Assembly (NCBI GenBank): GCA_963704535.1
Contig: OY969916.1
Coordinates: 4,030,001 to 4,094,000 of the forward strand
Direction of reading: 5' to 3'
DNA length: 64,000 nucleotides
From: G963704535 sp963704535
GTDB taxonomy: Bacteria; Chloroflexota; Chloroflexia; Chloroflexales; Roseiflexaceae
The position numbers were made by a program, and so were the translations under genes. The notes below the pieces were generated by a model, which saw only the letters and a program-made list of their open reading frames with translations, was not told the origin of the DNA and did not search any database. Below are positions 1-8,196 of this stretch, in pieces. The stretch's first letter is position 1. Every line of letters starts with the position of its first letter.

Positions 1-875
1 TAGGCCGGGCCGGCGGCGTCCGGGCGGTAGTAGGTGACGTACAGTTGCCCGTAGCCCTGCTCGATCGCCGCGCGGCGCTCGGCGAAGTCGCGCAGACCGG
101 GCGAGCGGTAGCCGGTCAGCAGGTGCGGGCGGTCCTGCTTGATCAGCGGCACCGGCAGCGAGTGTTCGCCCGACTCCAGCACTGTGCTCCAGAGCGTCCG
201 GTCGGTGACAGTGCCGGAGAGATGCGGCGCGAGCTGGGCTACGTCGTCGGCGGCGGTGGCCTGCTTGGGGTGCGCGATGACGCGGCGGCAGGAGAGCACC
301 AGCCGCCAGTCCTCCTCGGCGAAGAAGGCCTCGATCAGCGCGTGGAAGGGCGCCCACCAGGCCGGCGGGTGCGGGGCGCGGGCATCCTGGGCGTAGCGCA
401 CCAGCAGCCGGTTGATCTCCAGCAGCACCGAGTAGAACGAGCCATCGAGCACAAACAGGCCGCTCGATGTCGCGCGGATGCGCCTGGCCATCAGGCGCAG
501 CTCCAGCATGGTGCGCAGGCCGCCCAGGATGCTCTCCAGCTCCTCGACCGGCGGCAGGAGCTGCACCAGCACCGCCTGGTCGGTCAGCTCGGCCTCCTCG
601 ACGGCGACCGCCGCCAGGGCCGCGAAGGTCGCGCCGGCGGCGGGGACGGTGGCGTGGGCGCCGTCGACGGCGCAGAGGCGGCGCGTCGGCCCGTCGGGCG
701 CGGCGCGAATGCGCTTCGCCAGCGTCTCCCGCAGCCGCTCACGGTCGCCTTCGAGGCGGGTCAGCGTTTCGCGGCAGGCGTCGGCGCAGTCATTGATTGC
801 CGCCAGCACGGCGGCCGGCAGCGCGGCTGGGCCAAGGGCGGTCGCCGGATCGGGTGTGGGGGCTGGTAGACTCAT
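1..875 (-). CDS. NurA-domain-like nuclease, 3' end beyond window
   Basis: Open minus-strand frame from an ATG at 875 to the window edge (291 codons, no stop seen). The sequence AVDGA with D71 followed by an Ala-rich hydrophobic stretch, and a later LDGSFY motif near residue 145, match the two early acidic motifs of NurA 5'-3' nucleases, which act with the HerA helicase in DNA end resection. Codon use and GC are as in neighbours, and the plus-strand frames over it are antisense shadows. No HerA is visible because the downstream side is cut off. The family call rests on motif spacing only, so a generic NurA-fold protein is the safe reading. Confidence 0.5.
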   Translation of the reverse strand, partial: MSLPAPTPDPATALGPAALPAAVLAAINDCADACRETLTRLEGDRERLRETLAKRIRAAPDGPTRRLCAVDGAHATVPAAGATFAALAAVAVEEAELTDQAVLVQLLPPVEELESILGGLRTMLELRLMARRIRATSSGLFVLDGSFYSVLLEINRLLVRYAQDARAPHPPAWWAPFHALIEAFFAEEDWRLVLSCRRVIAHPKQATAADDVAQLAPHLSGTVTDRTLWSTVLESGEHSLPVPLIKQDRPHLLTGYRSPGLRDFAERRAAIEQGYGQLYVTYYRPDAAGPA

Positions 876-1231
876 TGCTTGCGGCTCTTGTGCAACATCT
901 GCACACAGTATAGCACAGGCGTGCAAGCCTGAATGCTCACCAACTTCCGCGACGGCGCCGATAGCGCATGGTATACTACCGGCGCTGCCTGATCCATAGT
1001 GCTCTTCAAACGAGAGCGTAGGGAATAGGACACGGATCAGACGGATCGAACCGATCTGTACGGATCGGGAACAAGAAACCATCCGTGGACATCCGCTCCA
1101 TCCGTAGCATCCGTGTTCGATGGCCAAATAGCTCCTTTGGAACAGCACTGGCATGTCAGGTGCGAGGATCGAGCTGGAATCGTACATCCGTACCGCCACA
1201 GCGTCTCCCTCTAGAAATCGAGGTGTCCCTC
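876..1231. other. Intergenic region with a MITE-like repeat
   Basis: Between the divergent NurA-like and protease genes. It is largely filled by the dispersed element at 997-1149 and I see no convincing gene. A plus-strand frame opening at 1085 runs through the element into the protease, but that part is repeat-derived. Confidence 0.6.
997..1149 (+). mobile_element. MITE-like element, family 2, copy A
   Basis: About 150 bp, matched in inverted orientation by 39157-39308 with roughly 85-90% identity by eye. It is built around repeated ACGGATC/GGATCCGT-like words. The ends are imperfect inverted repeats (AGTGCTCTTCAAA at the left, the complement of AGTGCTGTTCCAAA at the right). No coding capacity. 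Confidence 0.6.
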
Positions 1232-2404
1232 TTGAACACCGCCGCAGTCGAGAATGTCGATCGACTTGAACTGGTCGGCAAAGTGCGCGAAGCGCTCCAC
1301 GATCTGATGGACATCGAGCGCTACAGTTGGGACGAGCGTGGCGTGCTGACGCTGCGTGGGCGGCTGAGCGGCCCGCCTGAATCGCTCTACCGGGCCATCC
1401 GCGCCCGCCTGGAGGCGCTGGGCCTGACGCCATTTCTGCGCCGCAGCGGCGAGGAAGACGAGCTGCTGGCGCTTCCTGGCGTGGTCGAGCGAAGGCGTTC
1501 GCGGCTCTGGCTCCCGATCGCGCTGTTTCTGGCCACACTCTTCACCGTCCTGCTGACCGGCGCGCTCAACGAGTGGAACCAGTGCATCGAGGGCGTCGGA
1601 GGGCTTGTCCAGGCCCAGGTGGCGATCCTCAACAGCCCGGCGGCGCTGCTGGCCGGGCTGCCCTTCGCGGCGACGCTGCTGGGCATCCTATTCACCCACG
1701 AGATGGGCCACTATATCGTCGGGCGGCTGCGGCAGGCGCCGGTGAGCCTACCCTACTTTGTGCCCATGCCGCCCGGCTTGACGCTGTTCGGCACGATGGG
1801 GGCGGTGATCGTCCAACGTGAGCCGATGGAGGATCGCCGGACGATCCTGGAGGTCGGGATCGCCGGACCGCTGGCGGGGCTGCTGATCGCGATTCCACTG
1901 CTCCTCTACGGCCTGGGGACGTCGCCGGTCGGCCCGCCGCCAGCGCCACCGCCCGGCTGCCCGCCGTCCTACCTTCAGGAGGGCAATTCGCTGCTGTACG
2001 CCGGGGCAAAGTGGCTGATGTTCGGCCGCTATCTGCCGAGCAATGGGCAGGACGTGCAACTCAACCCAGTCGCCTGGGGTGCGTGGATCGGGCTGCTGGT
2101 GACGATGCTGAACATGCTGCCGATCGGCCAGCTCGACGGCGGGCACGTGGCCTACGCGCTGCTTGGCCGCCGCGCCGACTACCTCGCGTACGGCACGATC
2201 GCGGTCTGCCTGACGCTGGGGGTGCTGGTCTCGTCCTCGTGGCTGCTGCTGCCGCTGCTGGCGCTGGCGATCGGCCCACGCCATCCCGAGCCGCTCAACG
2301 ATATCTCGCGCCTCGACCGATCTCACGCCGCCCTGGCGATCTTCGGCCTGATCGTCTTCGCGCTGCTGTTCATGCCGGCGCCGATCACGCTTGTTGGTCC
2401 GTAG
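1232..2404 (+). CDS. Site-2 protease-like membrane metallopeptidase (M50)
   Basis: Predicted intramembrane zinc protease of the M50 family, which cleaves membrane-bound substrates such as anti-sigma factors. About 390 aa. The zinc motif HEMGH starts at residue 156 and the second motif LDGGH, supplying the third ligand, is at residues 301-305. Several hydrophobic segments surround both motifs (for example residues 92-112, 135-152 and 205-225), and a soluble N-terminal region of about 85 residues precedes them. The TTG at 1232 is preferred because GAGGTG lies 7 bases upstream; the longer frame to 1085 would be translated from the upstream repeat element. GTG at 1223 is an alternative start. Substrate unknown. 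Confidence 0.8.
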   Translation: MNTAAVENVDRLELVGKVREALHDLMDIERYSWDERGVLTLRGRLSGPPESLYRAIRARLEALGLTPFLRRSGEEDELLALPGVVERRRSRLWLPIALFLATLFTVLLTGALNEWNQCIEGVGGLVQAQVAILNSPAALLAGLPFAATLLGILFTHEMGHYIVGRLRQAPVSLPYFVPMPPGLTLFGTMGAVIVQREPMEDRRTILEVGIAGPLAGLLIAIPLLLYGLGTSPVGPPPAPPPGCPPSYLQEGNSLLYAGAKWLMFGRYLPSNGQDVQLNPVAWGAWIGLLVTMLNMLPIGQLDGGHVAYALLGRRADYLAYGTIAVCLTLGVLVSSSWLLLPLLALAIGPRHPEPLNDISRLDRSHAALAIFGLIVFALLFMPAPITLVGP

Positions 2405-2594
2405 TCACGTGTTGCGTGTTGCGTGTTGCGTCCGGACGGCTGCGGAGGGCGGCCACGGAGGGCCTGCCCTACGGGTGCTTGGTTCTTCTGGGTTTGGTGG
2501 GGGGCGTATGCAATACGCCCTTACGTGCTCTGGCTCCATCCTGCCTCCTCAGATGCACCCCTTCACCCTTTCACCCCTTCATCTTGTCATCTTG
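2405..2594. repeat. Heptamer repeats and REP-like hairpin
   Basis: Starts with GTGTTGC tandem repeats (2409-2431), then a block containing GGCCACGGAGGGCCTGCCCT and the perfect 8-bp hairpin GGGCGTATGCAATACGCCC at 2502-2520. It ends in octamer CACCCTTT / CATCTTGT repeats that run into the 3' end of the next gene. The same block order recurs near 27.3 kb and 30.6 kb. Confidence 0.8.
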
Positions 2595-3479
2595 TCACTT
2601 TGTGACCAGGAAGGCCAGCTCAGACGGGAACACGAAGCGCTCGACCGACCAGCCCTCGGCCTGGATCAGCGCCCGGAAGTGCTGCTCATAGTTCTCGACC
2701 ATGCCACGAGCCCGGCCACCCAGGCTGCGCGCCGGGAACGAGACCAGCAGGTGCTCGGCGTCGAGCGCGCGCAGCAGGTTGATGCCGGCGTTTTTGTCGA
2801 CCTGTTCGAGTGGCGGGAGCGCCTTGAGCACCAGCGCGACATGGACAGATCGTCGCGGTGGGGCCGAAATCAGGTCGCAAACCTGCGCCTGTCCGTGGAC
2901 GCCGGCGATCACGAAGAAGCGATTCAGAAACGCGACCATATCGGCGTAGATATCGCAGGCATAGTACTCGGCATCGTCGGCCAGCGGCATCCAGGGGATC
3001 GCCAGCGGATTGATGCCGCACGCGACGTCGAGGACCGAGCGCACCGGCCCGACGCGCGCCAGCGTCACCGCGTAGAACGTGTCGAGGATCGGAATGCGCT
3101 CGTCGGTCGAGGCGTGGTGGCGCATAATCCGGAGGCATGCCTGGCGGAACGCGACGGAGCGTGTTGCGTGTTGCGTGTTGCGTGTTGCGTGTTGCGTGCC
3201 GTCCTGATCGTCAGTTCTTGGTTCTTGGTTCTTGGTTCTTGGTTCTAGATGTTCGGCCAGCTCTGCGGCCCATGCGTCGTAGCGCGGGCGCGTGTCGAGG
3301 TAGGCACCGGCGACTTGGTGCAGCTTGTTTTTCGTGGCCTTGACGGCATCTTTGAGTCCGCGCCGCGCCGCCAGCTCACGCCGCCCGATCGCCCGAACCA
3401 GGTCCTCGCTGATGGCCCCATACTTGGCGCTCTCGCGAACCGCCCGAACTAGTTCATCGATCTTTTCCAGGTCGCTCAT
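2595..3479 (-). CDS. Arm/FmrO-type 16S rRNA (G1405) methyltransferase homologue
   Basis: 294 aa. The SAM-binding motif VLDVACGINPLAIPWM, the preceding HHASTDERIPILDTFY, and VSFPARSLGGRARGMVENYE are close to the RmtB/ArmA/Sgm family, which methylates N7 of G1405 in the decoding site. The N-terminal helical domain (residues 1-75, ending LHQVAGAYLDTRPRYDAW) is present. Residues about 78-107 are not family sequence: they translate GTTCTTG and GTGTTGC repeats (3161-3247) that sit in frame between the N-terminal and catalytic domains. The stop codon lies in a GACAAGATGAC repeat. The gene follows rsmI and the TGT gene on the same strand. Whether it modifies G1405 or confers aminoglycoside tolerance cannot be told from sequence. 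Confidence 0.75.
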   Translation of the reverse strand: MSDLEKIDELVRAVRESAKYGAISEDLVRAIGRRELAARRGLKDAVKATKNKLHQVAGAYLDTRPRYDAWAAELAEHLEPRTKNQEPRTDDQDGTQHATRNTQHATRSVAFRQACLRIMRHHASTDERIPILDTFYAVTLARVGPVRSVLDVACGINPLAIPWMPLADDAEYYACDIYADMVAFLNRFFVIAGVHGQAQVCDLISAPPRRSVHVALVLKALPPLEQVDKNAGINLLRALDAEHLLVSFPARSLGGRARGMVENYEQHFRALIQAEGWSVERFVFPSELAFLVTK

Positions 3480-3566
3480 ATCGGCCCATTTGCGTGTTGC
3501 GTGTTGCGTGTTGCGTGTTCACCCCCTCTCCCCCTCTCCCCCTCTCCCTTTCACCCTTTCACCCTT
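3480..3566. repeat. Tandem heptamer and octamer repeats
   Basis: GTGTTGC repeats (3490-3519), then octamer CCCCCTCT, CACCCTTT and CATCTTGT repeats. The last set encodes the end of the TGT-family protein (residues DDKMKG) and supplies its stop codon. Confidence 0.8.
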
Positions 3567-4703
3567 TCACCCTTTCATCTTGTCATCTTGTCCCCGCTCC
3601 TGCCCGATCTTCTCCATCAACCGCATCATAAAACGCAGGTTGTGGATCGTCGCCAGCCGGAAGAAGAGCGTATCGCCAACCTTATGGAGATGATGCAGAT
3701 ATCCGAGTGTATACTTGGAGCAGGTGAGGCAATCGCAGCCGGGGGAGAGCGGCGTTGCAGCCTTGATATGCTTCTTATCATCGACATACAGATAGGAGTA
3801 CCAGTTGCCCTCCAGGCGGAAATGCGGGGCGGCCGGGTCGACGGTGAAGGCATATAGACGGCCACCGCGCGCGTCGCGGGAGGGCAACGCGCTGTCGAAC
3901 ATGGCGTAGCCCAGGCGGGCGCAGACCAGAACATTCTCTGGCTGCCCGACTCCCAGGGCGTGCATGGGGAACTGGGCCGGGATGAGCACGCGGGTGTAGG
4001 CCAATATCTCACGCAGAAGCGCTCCGTGCGCGTCAAGCGGCCACCCACCGTAGCCATAGCCGTCGAAGCCAATCTCCAGCAATGCCTCGGCGCACTGGCG
4101 GCGCAGGTCCTCGTAGCCGCCGCCCTGCACGACCGCGAACAGCAGCGGCCTGCGCGGCGGAGGGGCAGCTCGCGCACCACCCCGGCGCTGCCCAAGCAGG
4201 CGCTCGAACTCGTCCTTACAGCGCCGCGCCCACTTGATCGTCCGCGCCACCGAAGCCTGCTGCTCGGCGTAGGGGTCGTCGACGTGGGTGCAGTCGTCCA
4301 GGCAGATGACCACATCGGCGCCGTAGGACATCTGGAGCTGCACGCTTTTTTCGGGCGTCAGTTGGAACTTGCGGTCGGCGCCTTCCGGCTGGAAGCTGAT
4401 ACCCTGGTCGGTGATCCTGCCGAAGCGCGAGTTCTGGCGGATCAGCGAGTAGGCCTGAAAGCCGCCCGAGTTGGTCACGATCGGCGCCGGCCAGCCGGCC
4501 ATCGCATGGAGGCCGCCGAGGGCCTGGACCGTGGACGATCCGGGGCGCTGCATCAGGTGAAAGACGTTCATCACCAGCGCGCGAACGCCGACTCGCTCAA
4601 GATCGGTCGCGTCGACCGAGCGCACCACCCCAAGCGTGGCGTCGGGCAGAAAGGCCGGCAAGGGCAGCTCGCCGTGCGTTAGAGATAGAGAGGTGTGTGT
4701 CAC
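3567..4703 (-). CDS. tgt: tRNA-guanine transglycosylase family protein with variant active site
   Basis: 378 aa, full length for bacterial TGT, which exchanges guanine 34 in GUN anticodons for the queuosine precursor preQ1. Family marks: NSGGFQ at 78-83, VVQGG near 190, GVGQPENV near 250, MFDSALPSR with the nucleophile-position Asp at 270, and the zinc site C323-x-C325-x2-C328 with H354. The usual TDSGGFQ motif reads TNSGGFQ, so the Asp that acts as general acid/base is Asn78. The start is GTG at 4703, 15 nt after the rsmI stop. A Pro/Arg-rich insertion lies near residue 170. It may be a TGT with altered chemistry or a divergent paralogue. Confidence 0.75.
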   Translation of the reverse strand: MTHTSLSLTHGELPLPAFLPDATLGVVRSVDATDLERVGVRALVMNVFHLMQRPGSSTVQALGGLHAMAGWPAPIVTNSGGFQAYSLIRQNSRFGRITDQGISFQPEGADRKFQLTPEKSVQLQMSYGADVVICLDDCTHVDDPYAEQQASVARTIKWARRCKDEFERLLGQRRGGARAAPPPRRPLLFAVVQGGGYEDLRRQCAEALLEIGFDGYGYGGWPLDAHGALLREILAYTRVLIPAQFPMHALGVGQPENVLVCARLGYAMFDSALPSRDARGGRLYAFTVDPAAPHFRLEGNWYSYLYVDDKKHIKAATPLSPGCDCLTCSKYTLGYLHHLHKVGDTLFFRLATIHNLRFMMRLMEKIGQERGQDDKMKG

Positions 4704-4718
4704 ATGTACGATGTATGA

Positions 4719-5417
4719 TTATTCTTCTTCATCATCCTCGGCTCTCGATACACGGCCGAGCCCGGCGATCACCACGATATACTCGCCCTTGGGCTTCGAC
4801 TGGGCGATCGTCTCCGCCAGCGAGGCCAGCGTCCCGCGCATGACTGTCTCGTAGAACTTCGTCAGATCATTGGCGATGGCCGCCTCACGGTCGCCATAGA
4901 CCGCGAGCGCGTCGCGTAGAAACGCCTCGATGCGGTAGGGACTCTCGTAAAAGATCAGCGTGTGCGGCGCGTGCTTATCGACCTCCAGAAAGCGGCGGCG
5001 CGGCCCCGGCTTGCGCGGAGGGAAGCCGCGGAACGTAAAGCTGTGGATCGGCAGACCCGACAAGACCACTGCCATGACCAGCGCGGTCGCGCCCGGCAGC
5101 ATCGTCACCTCCAGGCCCTCGTCGATCGCTCGGCGCACCAGCGTCCAGCCGGGGTCGGAGATCCCCGGCGTCCCGGCGTCGCTCACGACGGCGACCGACT
5201 TGCCCTGCCGGAGCTGCTCGACGATCCGCTCGCCCGCCTGGCGCTCGTTATGCTCGTGGAACGAGATCTGCGGCTTTTTGATCTCGAAGTGCTTGAGCAT
5301 CAGCCCGGTCTTGCGGGTATCCTCGCTCGCGATCAGATCAACCTCGCGCAGCACATCGAGCGCGCGCAGGGTGATGTCGCCCAGGTTGCCGATCGGGGTT
5401 GCGACCAGGTAAAGCAT
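4719..5417 (-). CDS. rsmI: 16S rRNA (cytidine-1402) 2'-O-methyltransferase RsmI
   Basis: 232 aa. MLYLVATPIGNLGDITLRAL at the start, ASEDTRKTGLML, VSDAGTPGISDPG and LPGATALVMAV are the canonical RsmI (tetrapyrrole-methylase fold) motifs. RsmI methylates the 2'-O of C1402 in helix 44 using SAM. ATG 5417 is chosen because the family starts at this Met; the open frame continues upstream to 5606 only through heptamer repeats. The C-terminus is a short acidic tail. It is first in a minus-strand set with the TGT and Arm-type genes. Confidence 0.92.
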   Translation of the reverse strand: MLYLVATPIGNLGDITLRALDVLREVDLIASEDTRKTGLMLKHFEIKKPQISFHEHNERQAGERIVEQLRQGKSVAVVSDAGTPGISDPGWTLVRRAIDEGLEVTMLPGATALVMAVVLSGLPIHSFTFRGFPPRKPGPRRRFLEVDKHAPHTLIFYESPYRIEAFLRDALAVYGDREAAIANDLTKFYETVMRGTLASLAETIAQSKPKGEYIVVIAGLGRVSRAEDDEEE

Positions 5418-5429
5418 ACTGGTTCTCAA

Positions 5430-5505
5430 ACCGTGTTGCGTGTTGCGTGTTGCGTCTCCGTCGGTTCTCGGTTCTTGGTTCTCGGTTCTTTGTTCTTTGT
5501 TCTCG
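5430..5505. repeat. Heptamer repeats (GTGTTGC and GTTCTTG types)
   Basis: Two kinds of 7-bp tandem words lie directly upstream of rsmI. They extend an open frame upstream of the true start and should not be read as coding. Confidence 0.75.
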
Positions 5506-5564
5506 GGCCGGCAGGCATTATACCAGAGCACACAGATTGCTGCGATAAACAGCCAACACGCGGC

Positions 5565-5594
5565 TTGACAAGCTCCTAGCGCCTGTGCTATCGT
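5565..5594 (+). promoter_or_regulatory. Predicted promoter of liv operon
   Basis: TTGACA at 5565-5570 followed after 18 bp by TATCGT at 5589-5594, 84 bp before the livH start. The -35 is consensus and the -10 weak. The livH start at 5678 has GAGGAGGTG at 5662-5670. Confidence 0.4.
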
Positions 5595-5677
5595 AGCACC
5601 TACCAACCGTTTGAATTTGCAGCATAAGATTTCGCTGACCTGGCTGAAGGGCGTGTGGGCCGAGGAGGTGTCCCGGT

Positions 5678-6610
5678 ATGCTCATGGCCATGTTCAACGC
5701 TCCCATGGTTGCAGCCGCCCCCTTCGAGCAGGCGCTGGGCCTGCCATTGGGCCAGTTGCTCGTCAACGGCCTTGCGCTGGGCAGCCTCTACGCCCTGACA
5801 GCCTTCGGCATTGTGCTGATCTACAAGACGACCGATGTGATCACCTTCGCCCAGGGCGAAATGGCAATGTTCAGCACGTTCGTCGCCTTCACGCTCCTGA
5901 CCCGGCTCCAACTGCCCTTTGTGCTCGCATTCGCGCTGACGCTGGTCTTCGCCGGCCTGCTCGGCGTCGCCGTCGAGCGCCTGATACTGCGGCGGATCGA
6001 GACAGCCACCGTGCTCAACCCAGTGATTGTCACGGTTGGGATTGGGCTGATCCTGTACGGGCTAGCAGGCTGGATCTGGGGCTACGAAGTCAGGACCTTC
6101 CCATCGCCGGTGGCCGGTGCGCCGCTCCGAGCCGGTGGGGTCGTCCTCAGTCGGCTTAACGCCCTGATCCTGCTGGTGACGCTCGTGCTGATGGTTGGCC
6201 TGTTCGTCTTCTTTCGCTATACGCTGACCGGGATCGCCATGCGCGCGGTCGCGCAGAACCGGCTAGCCGCGCAGTTGATGGGCATCAGGGTCAACCGCAT
6301 CAACGCGCTGGGGTGGGGCCTCGGCACGGCGCTGGGGGCGGTGACGGGCATGCTGATCGCACCGCTCAACTACCTCGACCCAGGCATGATGGGCGACGTG
6401 GCAATCAAGGCCTTCGCGGCGGCAGTGCTGGGCGGCATCACCAGCCTGCCCGGCGCGGTGCTGGGGGGCATGCTGCTGGGAGTGATCGACAGCGTCGTCG
6501 GCTACCAGGCCGCCGAGCTACGCACGACGATCGCGTTCGTGCTGATCGTGCTGGTGCTGGTGCTGCGCCCCGGCGGGCTGCTTGGGAGGCATGCCATTAA
6601 GAAAGTGTAG
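5678..6610 (+). CDS. livH: Branched-chain amino acid type ABC permease, LivH
   Basis: 310 aa hydrophobic protein with about eight membrane helices. GLALGSLYALTAFGIVLIYKTT and VLGGITSLPGAVLGGMLLG are diagnostic of LivH/BraD permeases, which pair with LivM to import branched-chain amino acids or related solutes such as amides or urea. A strong Shine-Dalgarno precedes ATG 5678. First gene of a five-gene liv set; 430 bp of tandem repeats separate it from livM. Confidence 0.88.
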   Translation: MLMAMFNAPMVAAAPFEQALGLPLGQLLVNGLALGSLYALTAFGIVLIYKTTDVITFAQGEMAMFSTFVAFTLLTRLQLPFVLAFALTLVFAGLLGVAVERLILRRIETATVLNPVIVTVGIGLILYGLAGWIWGYEVRTFPSPVAGAPLRAGGVVLSRLNALILLVTLVLMVGLFVFFRYTLTGIAMRAVAQNRLAAQLMGIRVNRINALGWGLGTALGAVTGMLIAPLNYLDPGMMGDVAIKAFAAAVLGGITSLPGAVLGGMLLGVIDSVVGYQAAELRTTIAFVLIVLVLVLRPGGLLGRHAIKKV

Positions 6611-6617
6611 AGCGCAG

Positions 6618-7016
6618 TTTCCGAAAAAGGGGGAGTTTGAGGGGCCGACCCTCTAAAATAGCCCACCCACATTTTCCAAAAAAGGGGGAGTTTGAGGGGC
6701 CGACCCTTTAAAATAGCTCACCCACATTTTCCAAAAAAGGGGGAGTTTGAGGGGGCCTCCCCTCTAAAATAGCCCACCCACATTTTCCAAAAAAGGGGGG
6801 GAATTTGAGGGGCCTCCCCTCTAAAATAACCCACCCACAGTTTCCAAAAAAGGGGGGGAGTTTGAGGGGCCTCCCCTCTAAAATAACCCACCCACATTCT
6901 AAAGTAGAAAAGAACTTCGCCATAGCATCGTCCGGAAAAGGGGGAGTTTGAGGGGGCCTCCCCTCTAAAATAGCCCACCCACATTCTAAAGTAGAAAAGA
7001 ACTTCGCCATAGCACC
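6618..7016. repeat. Tandem 55-58 bp repeat array between livH and livM
   Basis: Units begin near 6618, 6673, 6728, 6784 and 6841, with a further unit from about 6929. Each has AAAAGGGGGAGTTTGAGGGG, a GC core, CTCTAAAATAGCCCACCCAC and TTTTCC. A 32-bp linker containing CTAAAGTAGAAAAGAACTTC is inserted twice near the right end. The core resembles that of the MITE family at 36.6 kb. Frames through it are open on the minus strand but only echo the repeat. Confidence 0.85.
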
Positions 7017-7040
7017 GAACGGAGAGCAGATAGGGGCTTC

Positions 7041-8132
7041 ATGAGCGACGACGATCATATAGGCGGGCGGCGCATACCACTGGAGCGGGCAGTTACCTAC
7101 GGCGCGGGCCTGATCATTGCGCTGGCGCTGCCGTGGCTGCTCGGTCGCATCCCCGGCATGGCTGTCGGCTACGTGCTCTACCTGGTCTGCCTGGGGCTGA
7201 TCTACGCCATCGCGGCGCTGGGGCTCAACCTGCTGATCGGCTACGCCGGGCAGTTCTCGCTTGGGCACGCCGGATTCATGGCGATCGGCGCCTATACCTC
7301 GGCGATCCTCACCCAGCGCTTCGGCTGGCACTTCATCCTGGCGCTCCCGACGGCCGGCCTGCTGACGGCGGCTATCGGCTTCCTGCTTGGGCTGCCGGCG
7401 CTGCGCCTCAGTGGCCCCTACCTAGCGGTGGTGACGCTTGGATTCGGGCTGGCGATCCCGCAACTGGTGATCTGGCTGGCGCCGCTGACCGGCGGCTCGT
7501 CCGGGCTGATCGAGCTGCCCGCAGCGGCGCTCCCGATCTGGTACGACGGCACGGTCGGCCTGTACAATGTCGTCTTCAACTCCGACCGCGTGTACTATTA
7601 TCTCGTGCTGGCGGTGATCGCCGCACTGACGCTGTTCGCGGCCAATGTCGTCAACAGCCACACCGGCCGCGCGTTCATCGCCATCCGCGACAGCGAGCTG
7701 GCCGCCCAGGCCATGGGCGTCAACCTGGTGCGCTACAAGACCACCGCTTTCGCCCTCAGTGCCTGCTTCACCGGGCTCGCCGGCAGCCTGTACGCGCACC
7801 TGATTCGCGGCATCGGGCCGGAGGATTTTACGCTGTTCCTCTCGATCGGCCTGCTGACGATGATCGTCCTGGGCGGGCTAGGCACGATCCGTGGGGCGCT
7901 GCTGGGCGCGTTCGCCCTGACGGCGCTCCAGAATCTGCTGACTCGCCTGCCGGTCGTGCGCGATTTCAAGAATCTGTACATCGTGGTGTTCGGCGCCCTG
8001 CTGATCCTGACGATCATGTTCTTGCCGCACGGGATCGCCGGGGGCTTGCGTGGAAGAACGCCCCAGCCTGACCGCGCGGTAGGGAAACAATCTGATCCCG
8101 ATCCAAGCTTAGAATTGAAAATTGAAAATTGA
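7041..8132 (+). CDS. livM: Branched-chain amino acid type ABC permease, LivM
   Basis: 363 aa membrane protein. GLNLLIGYAGQFSLGHAGFMAIGAY and VLGGLGTIRGALLGAF mark LivM. It forms the translocation pore with LivH. The last residues (LELKIEN) are encoded by an AATTGAA heptamer repeat that extends the C-terminus and gives the stop. The next gene's start lies about 65 bp downstream across an AT-rich inverted repeat. Confidence 0.88.
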   Translation: MSDDDHIGGRRIPLERAVTYGAGLIIALALPWLLGRIPGMAVGYVLYLVCLGLIYAIAALGLNLLIGYAGQFSLGHAGFMAIGAYTSAILTQRFGWHFILALPTAGLLTAAIGFLLGLPALRLSGPYLAVVTLGFGLAIPQLVIWLAPLTGGSSGLIELPAAALPIWYDGTVGLYNVVFNSDRVYYYLVLAVIAALTLFAANVVNSHTGRAFIAIRDSELAAQAMGVNLVRYKTTAFALSACFTGLAGSLYAHLIRGIGPEDFTLFLSIGLLTMIVLGGLGTIRGALLGAFALTALQNLLTRLPVVRDFKNLYIVVFGALLILTIMFLPHGIAGGLRGRTPQPDRAVGKQSDPDPSLELKIEN

Positions 8133-8180
8133 GAATTGAGAATTGGTGCATTCTCAATTTTTCATTCTCAATTTTCAATT
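8109..8180. repeat. AT-rich heptamer repeat forming an inverted repeat
   Basis: AATTGAA-type heptamers at 8112-8145 are followed by their complement (TTCTCAATTTTTCATTCTCA and on), so the RNA can fold into a long A-U hairpin between livM and livG. Unusually AT-rich for this genome. Confidence 0.75.
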
Positions 8181-8196
8181 CCGAAGGGTTGAGCGT

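Noticed and set aside
45..869. Long plus-strand frames over the first 900 bp
   Set aside because: They are antisense to the NurA-like gene, are Arg/Gln/Gly-rich in the way high-GC shadow frames are, and contain no family motif.
1085..1231. N-terminal extension of the site-2 protease
   Set aside because: The extra residues translate a dispersed repeat element; a ribosome site GAGGTG supports the TTG at 1232.
5418..5606. 63-residue N-terminal extension of RsmI
   Set aside because: Encoded by heptamer repeats; RsmI family proteins start at the MLYLVATPIGNLGD motif.
6718..7331. Minus-strand frames through the liv repeat array with repeated GYFRGEAPSN-type peptides
   Set aside because: The peptide periodicity only mirrors the DNA repeat, and the frames overlap livM antisense.
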